A DNA stretch of 64,000 nt from Arthrobacter sp. S41 (GTDB lineage: Bacteria > Actinomycetota > Actinomycetes > Actinomycetales > Micrococcaceae). The position numbers were made by a program, and so were the translations under genes. Numbering within the stretch: the first letter of the stretch is position 1; the number at the start of each line of letters is the position of its first letter. The DNA lies in NCBI RefSeq assembly GCF_004320535.1, contig NZ_SIHY01000002.1, forward strand, positions 62,001-126,000. Direction: 5' to 3'. A model generated the notes under the pieces. The model did not search any database and had not been told where the DNA came from. It saw only the letters and a list, made by a program, of their open reading frames with translations. This document shows, piece after piece, positions 52,647-61,768 of the stretch.

Positions 52647-52688
52647 AAGGCCGTTTCTTGCATCCTCAACGGATGAAAGAAGCGGCCT
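52647..52688. terminator. bidirectional terminator
   Basis: Stem AAGGCCG-TTTCTT with an inner CATCC/GGATG and closing AAAGAAGCGGCCTT, between the convergent transporter and response-regulator genes. Confidence 0.8.
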
Positions 52689-52706
52689 TGCTCGTCAGAT
52701 AGCGTG

Positions 52707-53381
52707 CTACTTGTTCCAGGAATACCGGCGTTCTGGACGCCCGACTCCCCCATATCGTAAGTTCACTTGGACCATGCTTTCCTCAGTTAAGTACTCCAAA
52801 TACCGGCGAGCGCTCACTCGTGAGGTGCCAAGTTTTTCTGCTGTCTCTGTGGCCGAGATGGGTTCGGTTGCGTCCTTGACGATGTTTTCCACCAGCACCA
52901 TGGTTTCCGCGCTGCAGCCTTTGGGCAGTGGGCGACGAGTCTGTCCGCCAAGGCCGAAGAGACGATTCACGTCGGCTTGTTCCATTTCTTGGTCGGTGGC
53001 CTCATCTAATGGCTGGTAGGTCTTGGCGTAGTGCCCCAGTCTTTCGCGTAGGTCATCCCACGAGAAGGGCTTCATCAGGTAATGCACGATACCGCCTCGT
53101 AGTGCGCGGCGAACCGTATCCATTTCCCGGGCGGCGCTAATCACCAAAATATCTAGGTTCGGTTGAACTTTGCGTAACCGTTGTAATAGGTCCAGACCAT
53201 TCATATCTGGCAGGTGGATGTCCAGTAAGGCCAAGTCAGGGTTCAGCTCTTGGGTGGCCGTGATGGCGTCCTTGGCGGTATGCGCTATCCCTGCAACGGT
53301 GAACCCTGGCTCCTTGCTGACAAATCCGGCGTGCACTCTTGCCACCATAAAGTCATCGTCGATCACCAGAACTTTGATCAC
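52707..53381 (-). CDS. CitB/DcuR-family response regulator
   Basis: 224 residues from GTG 53381, preceded by AGGAC and 10 bases after the kinase stop. The receiver domain has acidic DDD at residues 8-10, phosphoacceptor Asp54 in LLDIHLPD, and Lys in MKPFSWDD. The C-terminal output domain carries ISATETAEKLGTSRVSARRYLEYL, a winged-helix of the CitB/DctR type. An ATG at 53456 would overlap the kinase gene and adds non-family residues, so it is not used. With the kinase upstream it probably activates the divergent tctCBA genes. Confidence 0.92.
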   Translation of the reverse strand: MIKVLVIDDDFMVARVHAGFVSKEPGFTVAGIAHTAKDAITATQELNPDLALLDIHLPDMNGLDLLQRLRKVQPNLDILVISAAREMDTVRRALRGGIVHYLMKPFSWDDLRERLGHYAKTYQPLDEATDQEMEQADVNRLFGLGGQTRRPLPKGCSAETMVLVENIVKDATEPISATETAEKLGTSRVSARRYLEYLTEESMVQVNLRYGGVGRPERRYSWNK

Positions 53382-53391
53382 TGGATAGGTC

Positions 53392-55017
53392 CTACTTTCT
53401 GAGTGTTGCGGTAAATCGTGCGCCATTGTCATTGATCGCTTCAATATCTCCTCCACGGCGCCGACAAACCAGTCGGCTCAGTGCCAGGCCAAAGCCCCTG
53501 CCGCCTGAGACGGTGGTGTCCTTTGTGGAGAATCCTTGAGTGAAAATTTCATTCATCGCTTCATCAGCAATCCCAGATCCATTGTCACCGACAATGACGG
53601 TTATCAGTCCATCGAGGTCATTGATGGAGAGATTGATCGTTGGCTGATCAATCTCGGCGACAGCATCAATGGCGTTATCAATGAGATTGCCTAGCACCGT
53701 GGTTAGGTCCCTTGCACTCTGGTCGTCCCCTCGTCCCAGACTTGAGTCTTGCGAAACTTCAAGTCGGATTCCTCGTTCTGCAGCCACGCTGGCTTTGGCT
53801 ATGAGCAAGGCAGAGATCGTGGGCTCGGCCATTTGCGCCGCGAGGTTTTCAAAGACTTTGCTGCGGCTGAAGCTGACGCCATCGATGAAGCGAACCACCT
53901 CGTTGTATTCCTCTAGCTGGATGAGCCCGGAGATGGCATGTAGATGATTGGCAAATTCGTGCGTCTGGGCTCGCAGCATGTCTGCGGTGGCCTTGCTGTC
54001 GCCAAGCTCTTGCTCAAGTAAAGTCAGCTCGGTCCGGTCACGGAAGGTCGTCACAGATCCAAGATCTTTGCGGGCAGTCTTCACGGGCATTCGGTTGAAG
54101 ACAACAACGCGTTCTCCAATGAGGAACTGCCGGTCGGGGTGTTGTTGCTTTGTCATCAAGGCCCTACTGACCTGTGGTGCTATTTCCAGTTCTGTGAGCT
54201 TTTTACCCACGCAATGTAACGGCAGTTGCAATAGTTCGATGGCGGTATCGTTGGCCAGCATGATTCGGCTATCCGGTGAGACCGAAATGATTCCTTCCTT
54301 CACCCCATGCAACAGCGCTTCACGGTGTTCAAAGAGTTCGGCGATCTCCTGCGGTTCCATGCCGCGGGTTTGATGCTTGACCCTGCGCGAAAGTAAAACT
54401 GAACCGACAGTTCCGAGGATCACTGAGATGAACAGTGTAATCAGCGCGCTGGGTGCAATCTCTTGGATGAGTTCTTGAGTGCTGGGGTAGCTTTGCCCGG
54501 CACTGACGATGCCTACAAGCTTTCCGTCATCGTCGAGTACCGGCACCTGCGCAATGAGCACGTGACTGCCGTTGCGGTCTATTTCGCCGGCCCACCCCCT
54601 ACCTTGGGCCACAGAGGATTCTGGCTGCAGGATTGAGGTTCCAACTTCATCAGGGAAGGTGGAGGTGACCACGGTGCCATGCTCATCTGCGAGGGTGACA
54701 AATTGCAGCCCCGAGGTACTTCGCGTGGTTTCAGCCATCGCGGGAAGCGCTGATCCCATTTCCGGTGCTGCTTTAGGCATGAGTGCGCGCATCAGCGGGT
54801 TAGCAGCTAAAGACTCTGCCGCTGAAAGGCTGCGCCGGCCTTCCACCTTTTCAAAGTTGTTGGTGGACTGAGTTAGCGAGACAGCAACTACTCCCGCCAG
54901 CACTACCGCGATAATCAGTAACTGCAAGATGAGGTACTGTCCGGCCAAGGAAATCCTGCGAGCAAAGATGTCGGTGAATTTTGAAGCTTTTAAACTCACA
55001 GACACATCCTTATCCAA
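53392..55017 (-). CDS. CitA/DcuS-type sensor histidine kinase
   Basis: 541 residues. Transmembrane helix 1 is at about 27-50 and helix 2 at about 188-210, enclosing a PAS-like/CACHE sensor for extracytoplasmic carboxylates (ends in GKLVGIVSAGQSYPST). A cytosolic PAS domain (about 222-330) leads to a SpoOB-like H-box with His353 in LRAQTHEFANHLH, and then an ATPase domain with NLIDNAIDA and GDNGSGI and a GRGFGLALS G-box. The divergent tct genes and the downstream response regulator suggest that it senses citrate or a related tricarboxylate. Confidence 0.93.
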   Translation of the reverse strand: MDKDVSVSLKASKFTDIFARRISLAGQYLILQLLIIAVVLAGVVAVSLTQSTNNFEKVEGRRSLSAAESLAANPLMRALMPKAAPEMGSALPAMAETTRSTSGLQFVTLADEHGTVVTSTFPDEVGTSILQPESSVAQGRGWAGEIDRNGSHVLIAQVPVLDDDGKLVGIVSAGQSYPSTQELIQEIAPSALITLFISVILGTVGSVLLSRRVKHQTRGMEPQEIAELFEHREALLHGVKEGIISVSPDSRIMLANDTAIELLQLPLHCVGKKLTELEIAPQVSRALMTKQQHPDRQFLIGERVVVFNRMPVKTARKDLGSVTTFRDRTELTLLEQELGDSKATADMLRAQTHEFANHLHAISGLIQLEEYNEVVRFIDGVSFSRSKVFENLAAQMAEPTISALLIAKASVAAERGIRLEVSQDSSLGRGDDQSARDLTTVLGNLIDNAIDAVAEIDQPTINLSINDLDGLITVIVGDNGSGIADEAMNEIFTQGFSTKDTTVSGGRGFGLALSRLVCRRRGGDIEAINDNGARFTATLRK

Positions 55018-55202
55018 GATTCATTTCTTCCCCGCCTTTGGGGCACCCAGCAACTTTACCGAACTTTTTGATGACTCAAATCACAATTCGCGGTTACACA
55101 ATGAACAGTATTTTCTTTGCGTACGTAAGAGTGACCTAGTTCACATCCATGCTTACTGTGGAACTACTCGCAACTACGATTCAAGCAATGAGGCTGCAAT
55201 CA

Positions 55203-56216
55203 ATGAAAAGTTTCAAATCCTTCCGTGCCCTGACGGTCTTCGCCGCCACTGCAGCCCTGGCCTTGGGGGCCACCGGCTGTGGCGTTACCTCTGAGAAGTC
55301 GGGATCCGACGCCGGAACGTCAGACGCACCAATCGCCAACCTGCGCATCATGGTCCCTAATACTCCAGGTGGCGGATACGACACCACCGCACGCGTGGGC
55401 GCCAAGGTCATGGACGAAGCCAAGCTGGCCACCAATCCAGAAGTGTTTAACCTAGCCGGCGCTGGTGGCACCGTAGGTCTGGCCCGCATGATCAACGAAA
55501 AGGGCAATGGCGATCTGGCCATGCTCATGGGTCTGGGCGTAGTTGGTGCCAGCTACACCAATGACACCGATGGAAAGCTGACCGATACCACCCCAATCGC
55601 CAAGCTGATCGAAGAGCCAGGAGCCATCATGGTCTCCAAGGATTCGCCATACAAGACCATCGACGATTTGGTCGCAGCGTGGAAGAAGGATCCAGGAAAG
55701 ATCTCCGTCGGTGGCGGCTCCTCCCCTGGCGGTCCTGACCACCTGCTTCCAATGCAGTTGGCAGAAGCTGTTGGTATTGACCCTAAGGACGTGAACTTCG
55801 TTTCCTTCGACGGCGGTGGCGATCTACTGCCAGCCATCTTGGGCAACAAGGTCGGCTTTGCAGCCTCGGGTGCTGGCGAGTACATGCAGCAGATCGAAAA
55901 GGGCTCGGTTCGAGTTCTGGCAACCAGTGGCGAAAAGAGCCTTGAAGGTGTTGACGCTCCAACGTTGAAGGAATCTGATATCGACTTGGTGTTCTCAAAC
56001 TGGCGTGGGCTGGTTGCCCCTCCAGGTATCTCTGATGAGGACAAGACCAAGTGGGTTGAGCTGATGACCGAAATGCACGACTCCGAGCAGTGGAAAGAAG
56101 CACTGAAAACTAACGGTTGGACCGACGCGTTCATGACCGGTGATGATTTCTCTGCTTTCCTCACCGAACAGGATGAGCGTGTAGCAAGCGTCCTGAAGAC
56201 CCTGGGTCTGGCGTGA
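55203..56216 (+). CDS. tctC: tripartite tricarboxylate transporter substrate-binding lipoprotein TctC
   Basis: 337 residues from ATG 55203 (GAGG upstream). A lipoprotein signal ends in GATGCGV, tethering it at the membrane as usual for Gram-positives. TctC/Bug-family phrases are IMVPNTPGGGYDTTAR (carboxylate loop), NLAGAGGTVGLARM and GPDHLLPMQLAEA. It delivers citrate or a similar di- or tricarboxylate to TctAB. It is first in the operon, divergent from the sensor kinase by 185 bases, and its stop overlaps the tctB start. Confidence 0.93.
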   Translation: MKSFKSFRALTVFAATAALALGATGCGVTSEKSGSDAGTSDAPIANLRIMVPNTPGGGYDTTARVGAKVMDEAKLATNPEVFNLAGAGGTVGLARMINEKGNGDLAMLMGLGVVGASYTNDTDGKLTDTTPIAKLIEEPGAIMVSKDSPYKTIDDLVAAWKKDPGKISVGGGSSPGGPDHLLPMQLAEAVGIDPKDVNFVSFDGGGDLLPAILGNKVGFAASGAGEYMQQIEKGSVRVLATSGEKSLEGVDAPTLKESDIDLVFSNWRGLVAPPGISDEDKTKWVELMTEMHDSEQWKEALKTNGWTDAFMTGDDFSAFLTEQDERVASVLKTLGLA

Positions 56217-56716
56217 GCGCAGTAAATACCGCAAAGAAGAAACGCGTCGAACTGTTGTTCGCCGCGTTTCTTCTTCTCGTCGGAATCATTGTGTTTGTTG
56301 ACGCGTCGCAATTACATGCGACGTACTCCCAGGCTGACGCTATCGGGCCTAAGGCAGTGCCCTACCTGGTGTCAGGAATCCTAGTGCTCTCCTCTATTGC
56401 CCTGAGCATCGCCGTGGCCCGAGGCAACCTCGCTGAAGGAGATGAGGGTGAAGACGTTGATCTGAGCCAGCCTTCGGACTGGAAGGTACTTGTGCCGCTA
56501 CTTGGCTTCTTCGTCTTGAACCTGTTGCTGATCAACTGGGCCGGTTGGGTTATTTCCGGAACGATCCTGTTCTTCGGCGTTGCAACTAGCTTGGGCGCTC
56601 GCCGTTGGGCCCTCACCGCGGTGATCTCGCTGGTACTGGCGTTTGGATCTTTCTACGGCTTCTACTTGGGGTTGGGCATCAAACTGCCCGCCGGAATTCT
56701 CTCGGGGGTGCTGTAA
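56213..56716 (+). CDS. tctB: tripartite tricarboxylate transporter small membrane subunit TctB
   Basis: 167 residues starting at GTG 56213 inside the tctC stop. It has four hydrophobic segments with a variable acidic loop (EGDEGEDVD) after the second, the usual TctB architecture. Its stop touches the tctA start without a gap, so synthesis of the membrane pair is coupled. Confidence 0.88.
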   Translation: MSAVNTAKKKRVELLFAAFLLLVGIIVFVDASQLHATYSQADAIGPKAVPYLVSGILVLSSIALSIAVARGNLAEGDEGEDVDLSQPSDWKVLVPLLGFFVLNLLLINWAGWVISGTILFFGVATSLGARRWALTAVISLVLAFGSFYGFYLGLGIKLPAGILSGVL

Positions 56717-58312
56717 ATGGATACATTCAATTTATTGATGGGCGGATTTGAATCCGCTCTGACCCCGATCAACCTGCTGTTCGCTTTCGCTGGCGTGGTC
56801 TTGGGTACTGCAGTTGGCGTTCTTCCTGGCATTGGTCCAGCGATGGCCGTGGCACTGCTTTTGCCACTAACCTTCGGCATGGAAACATCTAGTGCCTTGA
56901 TCATGTTTGCGGGTATCTACTACGGCGGTATGTACGGTGGTTCCACCACCTCCATCCTGCTTAATACTCCAGGCGAGTCGGCCACCGTCATCACAGCCAT
57001 TGAAGGCCACAAGATGGCCAAGGCTGGACGGGCATCTCAGGCACTAGCCACCGCTGCGATCGGCTCATTTGTTGCCGGAACCATCGGTACAGCGCTGCTG
57101 GTGACTGTCACACCAATCGTGGTGAAGTTTGCGGTGAGCCTTGGCGCACCAAGTTACTTTGCCATCATGGTGCTTTCACTGATCACGGTTACTGCCGTCT
57201 TGGGCTCGTCAAAGATCCGCGGTTTTGCTGCCCTCGGTTTGGGGCTGGCTATTGGTCTTGTGGGCATGGATCCAGTGTCCGGCCAAAAGAGACTGACCTT
57301 CGGCTTTGCTCCGTTGATTGACGGTATCGATATCGTGGTTGTCGCCGTGGCAATTTTCGCCATTGGCGAGGCGCTGTGGATCGCCGCTCACCTGCGCCGT
57401 ACTCCGGCGCACACCATTCCTGTCGGCACTCCTTGGATGGGTAAGGAAGATTGGAAGCGTTCCTGGAAGCCATGGCTTCGCGGCACTGCCTTCGGATTCC
57501 CTTTTGGTGCATTGCCTGCCGGCGGCGCCGAGGTTCCAACCTTCTTGTCTTACGTAACAGAGAAGAAGCTCTCCAAGCACCCTGAGGAATTTGGCCACGG
57601 TGCCATCGAAGGTGTTGCTGGTCCAGAAGCTGCTAACAACGCTTCAGCTGCCGGAACACTGACGCCAATGCTGGCCTTGGGCCTGCCAACCAACGCGACC
57701 GCTGCGGTGATGTTGGCGTTCTTGACCATGAAGGGCATCCAGCCTGGCCCGTTCCTCTTCGAGAATGAACCCGATTTGGTATGGGCACTGATTGCCAGCC
57801 TGTTTATCGGCAACACGTTGTTGCTGCTGATCAACTTGCCGTTGGCGCCACTGTGGGCCAAGCTTTTGAAGATTCCTCGCCCCTACCTGTACGCGGGCAT
57901 CTTGTTCTTCGCTACCCTGGGCGCGTTCTCGGTGAACATGCAGGTAGCAGACTTGTGGATTTTGCTGCTCATTGGTCTGTTGGGCTTTGCACTGCGTCGC
58001 TTCGGATTGCCAGTGCTGCCACTGATCCTTGGTGTCATCATCGGCCCGATGGCCGAGGAACAACTGCGCAAAACCTTCCAGCTCTCCTCGGGCAGTGTGT
58101 CAGGAATCTGGAGTGAACCATTAGCGGTCGGGATCTACGTGTTGATCGCGGTACTGCTAGTACTGCCAGCCGTGATTACTTACATCCGCCGTTCCCGTGG
58201 TCGCCATGATGTTGTTGCTGAAGCTGTCCTTGGCGAAGTGGCCGACCATCCAAAGCACAAGGCCGGAGTTTCGGGCACGACCGCAGACGACGACGAAAGG
58301 GAGAACTCATGA
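56717..58312 (+). CDS. tctA: tripartite tricarboxylate transporter large membrane subunit TctA
   Basis: 531 residues with about twelve hydrophobic segments. The TctA signatures [21 protein letters not shown] and [22 protein letters not shown] are present in the first 90 residues, with [24 protein letters not shown] in the second half (each read in parts). It forms the secondary-active, ion-coupled channel. A 45-residue charged cytosolic tail follows the last helix. The uspA-type gene overlaps its end by four bases. Confidence 0.94.
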   Translation: MDTFNLLMGGFESALTPINLLFAFAGVVLGTAVGVLPGIGPAMAVALLLPLTFGMETSSALIMFAGIYYGGMYGGSTTSILLNTPGESATVITAIEGHKMAKAGRASQALATAAIGSFVAGTIGTALLVTVTPIVVKFAVSLGAPSYFAIMVLSLITVTAVLGSSKIRGFAALGLGLAIGLVGMDPVSGQKRLTFGFAPLIDGIDIVVVAVAIFAIGEALWIAAHLRRTPAHTIPVGTPWMGKEDWKRSWKPWLRGTAFGFPFGALPAGGAEVPTFLSYVTEKKLSKHPEEFGHGAIEGVAGPEAANNASAAGTLTPMLALGLPTNATAAVMLAFLTMKGIQPGPFLFENEPDLVWALIASLFIGNTLLLLINLPLAPLWAKLLKIPRPYLYAGILFFATLGAFSVNMQVADLWILLLIGLLGFALRRFGLPVLPLILGVIIGPMAEEQLRKTFQLSSGSVSGIWSEPLAVGIYVLIAVLLVLPAVITYIRRSRGRHDVVAEAVLGEVADHPKHKAGVSGTTADDDERENS

Positions 58313-58710
58313 GCATCGTTGTAGGCTACATCCCCTCCCCTGAGGGTGAAGCTGCTTTGGAGCGGGCCATCAAAGAATCAACAGCAAGACAAGCAAGGTT
58401 GATTGTGGTGAACTCCTCCAAAGGAGACCAACTAGTTGATGATCGGCTCATCGATGCTAAACAGCATCACGATCTGGAAGCACGATTGACTGAATCCGGA
58501 GTAGATTTCTGGATTCAGCGTCAAACCCAGGGCATCGATGCCGCAGACCAGATTTTGCAAGTGGCAGAAGCTCAACGAGCCGAGCTCATTGTGATTGGAC
58601 TGCGCAAGCGCACCCCAATGGGAAAGTTCATCATGGGTAGTGTCGCTCAAAGAGTGCTGCTTCAAGCTGGTTGTCCGGTGCTTTCGCTCAAAGCAACTAA
58701 CGACTGGTAA
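58309..58710 (+). CDS. universal stress protein (UspA family) coupled to tctA
   Basis: 133 residues, a single USP domain. VGYIPSPEGEAALERAI starts the fold, and the ATP-binding signature GLRKRTPMGKFIMGSVAQRVL (Gly-2x-Gly-9x-Gly-Ser, read in two parts) is intact, so nucleotide binding is expected. GAAAGGGAG precedes ATG, which overlaps the tctA stop. Its placement at the end of a transporter operon suggests a regulatory partner of the permease rather than a general stress role; that is inferred. Confidence 0.9.
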   Translation: MSIVVGYIPSPEGEAALERAIKESTARQARLIVVNSSKGDQLVDDRLIDAKQHHDLEARLTESGVDFWIQRQTQGIDAADQILQVAEAQRAELIVIGLRKRTPMGKFIMGSVAQRVLLQAGCPVLSLKATNDW

Positions 58711-58738
58711 GCAAAACGTGGAACCCTCAATTTAAGCG

Positions 58739-58770
58739 AAATGATCCGCACCAATTGGTGCGGATCATTT
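58739..58770. terminator. bidirectional terminator after the tct operon
   Basis: A 14-bp perfect stem AAATGATCCGCACC with an AATT centre (58739-58752 with 58757-58770), so the whole 32 bases are palindromic; CTCTTTG follows. The convergent DUF4282 gene ends at 58784. Confidence 0.88.
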
Positions 58771-58783
58771 CTCTTTGCTGACT

Positions 58784-59227
58784 TTACTTCTGGTACGGAT
58801 TTGGTGGTGGAGTGGTACCACCGTTGTCCGGATCAGCCGGGCGAACCTGTGCGCCACCCTGCGATGGGTATTGCGTTGTTGGGTTATAACCCTGTGGTGC
58901 TGGTGGGTTATTTGGCAACGATCCATGTCCTGCTTCAGCTGGTGGTGTGCCACCAGCAAGTCGGACAAGTTCCGAAGTGTTCTCCGCGGTACGGATCGAA
59001 GCAATCAGCGACTCAAGTCCAGCGCGGATCAAAACAAGGTAGATCAAAACGAATAGTGGTCCGATGATGATCAAAACCAACAGTCCGAGCATGGTGCTTT
59101 CCGTAAAAGCGCTGATCACCATGCCGAGGTAGGCAATAACCAACAGGACCATGATCAAGATGTAGACAAACTTGACGATGGACGGAGTTACGAACTTTTT
59201 GAAACTGAAATCAAAAAGGGCTTTCAT
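58784..59227 (-). CDS. DUF4282 membrane protein
   Basis: 147 residues from ATG 59227 (GAGAAGG seven bases upstream; an in-frame ATG six codons earlier is less well placed). LFDFSFKKFVTPSIVKFVY opens the DUF4282 pattern, two membrane helices follow (about 20-44 and 50-74), and an amphipathic stretch (LESLIASIRTAENTSEL) leads to a Pro/Gly/Asn/Gln-rich cytosolic tail. The function is unknown. It is transcribed alone. Confidence 0.85.
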   Translation of the reverse strand: MKALFDFSFKKFVTPSIVKFVYILIMVLLVIAYLGMVISAFTESTMLGLLVLIIIGPLFVLIYLVLIRAGLESLIASIRTAENTSELVRLAGGTPPAEAGHGSLPNNPPAPQGYNPTTQYPSQGGAQVRPADPDNGGTTPPPNPYQK

Positions 59228-59355
59228 CCTTCTGCCTTCTCTCATGTCGAAACGAATGATATAGCCGACAGTATCGGACTATGAGCCATGAGGAAAGCTG
59301 ATCTAGAAAATAAGTACTGGCCGTCGTAGTGTTTTTTGATTTCCCTTGGTCTTCT

Positions 59356-60453
59356 TTACGCCTTGGAGATGGCTTCTTTCAGCGCCGTCAACAACAGCGC
59401 TACCGAACCCGGGTTGGCGTTTGGCCCCATCAGGCCAATACGCCATACGGTGCTGGCATACTGACCAACACCACCACCAATCTCGATGTTAAAGCGATCC
59501 AGCAGATAGCCGCGCACCTTCGCCGAGTGCACACCTTCTGGGACGTTCACGGTGGTCAACTGTGGGAGTCGGTGTCCTTCTTGGGCGAAGAGCGTCAGGC
59601 CCATCTCTTGCAAACCATCTTGCAACAACGAGCCAGCTTCTTGATGCCGAGCGGTCACCGCATCCAATCCTTCGGACAGAATTCGATCAATTCCCGCCTC
59701 CAGCGAGGCAACCATGGCCACCGGTGCAGTGTGGTGATAGGTACGACCGCCACCTGCAGAACCGGTGGCGTAACCTCCGAGCAGTCCGAGGTCTAAGTAC
59801 CACGATTGTGGCTTCTGTACTCGACGTTCAAAGGCACGGTCAGAGATGGTGAACGGAGCCAACCCTGGGGCCACACCAATGCACTTCTGGGTGCCGGCGT
59901 ATCCCACATCGATCCCCCACTCATCAGCCAGTACCAGCATACCGCCAATGGAAGTTACCGCATCAGTGATTAGCAGCGCGTCACCCTTGATAGCGCCCAA
60001 GGCAGCAATGTCCGAAAGCACACCGGTGCTTGTTTCTGCATGCACACCAGCAATCACCGAAGGATTCGGGTGAGCGTCAGCCACACGCTGCGCATCAATC
60101 GGAGTGCCGTATTCGTGATCCACGCGGACCACTTCGGCACCAACACGTGAGGCAACTTCGCACATGCGCTCGCCGAACAGACCGTTAATAGCAATCACAG
60201 CGACATCACCGGGATTGATGGTGTTAACAAACGCAGCTTCCATTCCAGCTGATCCGGTAGCGCTCAGCGGAAGGGTGCGCAGGTTTTGCGTGCCCCACAG
60301 TGTTCGCAGTCCCTCGGCTACATGATCCATCCGGGCAATGAACGCAGGATCCAGGTGTCCCAGCAGTGGCAGGCCAAGAGCTGCCGTTGCTTCCGGGTAC
60401 GGGTTACATGGACCTGGGCCGAAAAGATGACGCTGAAGAACGGTCTGACTCAT
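59356..60453 (-). CDS. alanine--glyoxylate/serine--pyruvate-type aminotransferase
   Basis: A 365-residue class V PLP aminotransferase. FGPGPCNPYPEA opens the family pattern, ATGSAGMEAAF binds phosphate, ITDAVTSIGG carries the PLP-stacking Asp, and GTQKCIGVAPGLAP contains the Schiff-base Lys. The C-terminal small domain ends in NIEIGGGVGQYASTVWRIG. It uses glyoxylate or pyruvate as amino acceptor; the donor may be alanine, serine or ureidoglycine. No purine-catabolism genes lie beside it, so the donor is open. Confidence 0.88.
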   Translation of the reverse strand: MSQTVLQRHLFGPGPCNPYPEATAALGLPLLGHLDPAFIARMDHVAEGLRTLWGTQNLRTLPLSATGSAGMEAAFVNTINPGDVAVIAINGLFGERMCEVASRVGAEVVRVDHEYGTPIDAQRVADAHPNPSVIAGVHAETSTGVLSDIAALGAIKGDALLITDAVTSIGGMLVLADEWGIDVGYAGTQKCIGVAPGLAPFTISDRAFERRVQKPQSWYLDLGLLGGYATGSAGGGRTYHHTAPVAMVASLEAGIDRILSEGLDAVTARHQEAGSLLQDGLQEMGLTLFAQEGHRLPQLTTVNVPEGVHSAKVRGYLLDRFNIEIGGGVGQYASTVWRIGLMGPNANPGSVALLLTALKEAISKA

Positions 60454-60588
60454 GACTGCTCACTTTCACTTATATGAATTGTTCCAATCGAGATTCAGCG
60501 TATCCGCAAGAGGCTGAAAAACGAAAGGTTAGTTCCACATTGTAGAAATTTATGAATTGTAGCCAGAGCGCCATTTTCGAGATGACAC

Positions 60589-60726
60589 ATGATGATGAGC
60601 CGCTTTGGCACTCACATGCTCCGTTACTTCGTTGCGAGATCGCGGGCTCAGCGCCGAGCAGTGTTCGCTAGCTTCGATCGGTTTGGCCAACAGGTTGCTG
60701 GCAAGGCTGATGCTTTGCTCAAATAA
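60589..60726 (+). CDS. possible 45-residue basic small protein
   Basis: Three in-frame ATGs open a 45-codon frame in the 386-base gap between the aminotransferase and DJ-1 genes. The product is Arg/Phe-rich, with HMLRYFVARSRAQRRAVF in the middle and a C-terminal VAGKADALLK. Codon choice is similar to neighbouring genes, but there is no good ribosome site (only GAGAT). No family is known to me. It may be a small expressed protein or chance. Confidence 0.25.
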   Translation: MMMSRFGTHMLRYFVARSRAQRRAVFASFDRFGQQVAGKADALLK

Positions 60727-60839
60727 ACCATCACCAAGTCAGGGAAGAATCATATAGAAGTCTGAAAACCCCATCAGTCAGGTTGAACTTGAACGCCGTT
60801 TGTATAAGTCTGAAAGAACAAATGCGAAAGGAGTACTCC

Positions 60840-61568
60840 GTGAAGAAAATCCTCATGGTCGTAACCAGCGTTTCCGAACTCGGTGCAGGAGGAGAGCCCA
60901 CCGGCTACAACGTGGCAGAGGCAGCCCACCCTTGGAAGGTCTTCCGAGATTCAGGACACTTTGTCGACTTTGCTTCAATTAAGGGCGGTCAGCCGCCACG
61001 GGACACGGTCGATACCGACGACCCAATCCAAGTTCAATTTACTGAAGATGAGACCACCCGTGCTGGGCTTTACAACACTGCCAGGGTAGAAGTTGTTGAT
61101 CCAGAACAGTACGACGCCGTGTACCTCGTAGGTGGACACGGCACCATGTGGGACTTCCCTAATAACGAAGGCCTTCAGAAACTTGTTGGTGGCATTTACA
61201 ACAAGGGTGGCGTTGTCGGCGCTGTTTGCCACGGTCCAGCGGGACTCCTTGATGTCGAGTTGCATCACGGTTTGAAGCTCCTTAGTGGCAAGGATGTCGC
61301 AGCCTTCACGAATGATGAAGAAGTTGCAGCGGGCAAGGACAAGGTCATTCCGTTCTTCCTTGCAGACAAGCTCACCGAGCAGGGCGCGAACCACATTGCC
61401 GTCGATAACTTCGAAGAAAATGTTCAGGTTTCCGAACGATTGGTGACCGGACAGAACCCTGCATCAGCCGCGGGTGTTGCCAAGGAGATGGAGAAGCTTC
61501 TAGCTGAAGCCATCCATCAGGAAAAGGCTGAGGAAGAAGCCGCAGAAGCCGAAGCCGAAGCCGACTAG
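60840..61568 (+). CDS. DJ-1/PfpI-family type 1 glutamine amidotransferase-like protein (Hsp31-like)
   Basis: 242 residues from GTG 60840, with an excellent AAAGGAG seven bases upstream. The nucleophile elbow GAVCHGPAGLL carries Cys130-His131, and the acidic partner Glu is in GGEPTGYN at about 19. The inserted FTEDETTRAGLYNT loop is as in large DJ-1 members related to Hsp31/glyoxalase III. A highly acidic Ala/Glu tail ends the protein. Likely roles are glyoxal detoxification or protein care under stress. It is monocistronic with a perfect terminator. Confidence 0.9.
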   Translation: MKKILMVVTSVSELGAGGEPTGYNVAEAAHPWKVFRDSGHFVDFASIKGGQPPRDTVDTDDPIQVQFTEDETTRAGLYNTARVEVVDPEQYDAVYLVGGHGTMWDFPNNEGLQKLVGGIYNKGGVVGAVCHGPAGLLDVELHHGLKLLSGKDVAAFTNDEEVAAGKDKVIPFFLADKLTEQGANHIAVDNFEENVQVSERLVTGQNPASAAGVAKEMEKLLAEAIHQEKAEEEAAEAEAEAD

Positions 61569-61601
61569 GCTGATACGCAACAACCTCTGAAGTTACGCAG
61601 T

Positions 61602-61645
61602 AACGACGCTTGGACTCGTGTGAAATCACGAGTCCAAGCGTCGTT
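61602..61645 (+). terminator. DJ-1-family gene terminator
   Basis: A 19-bp perfect stem (AACGACGCTTGGACTCGTG, 61602-61620 with 61627-61645) and 6-base loop followed by TTGTG. Confidence 0.9.
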
Positions 61646-61768
61646 TTGTGCCCAGTAGTTCCAAGGGTGAATTGGTGCAAGGACCGATGGGACCCGCTCC
61701 CATGGCATCCGCGATTTTTGTTGGCGTGAGCTACTAGATCTTTGAGCCATCAGCGCGTTTGAGTGTAA

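Noticed and set aside
52707-53456. Longer response-regulator form starting at 53456
   Set aside because: It would overlap the kinase gene by 65 bases and add residues before the first receiver strand; GTG 53381 with AGGAC fits better.
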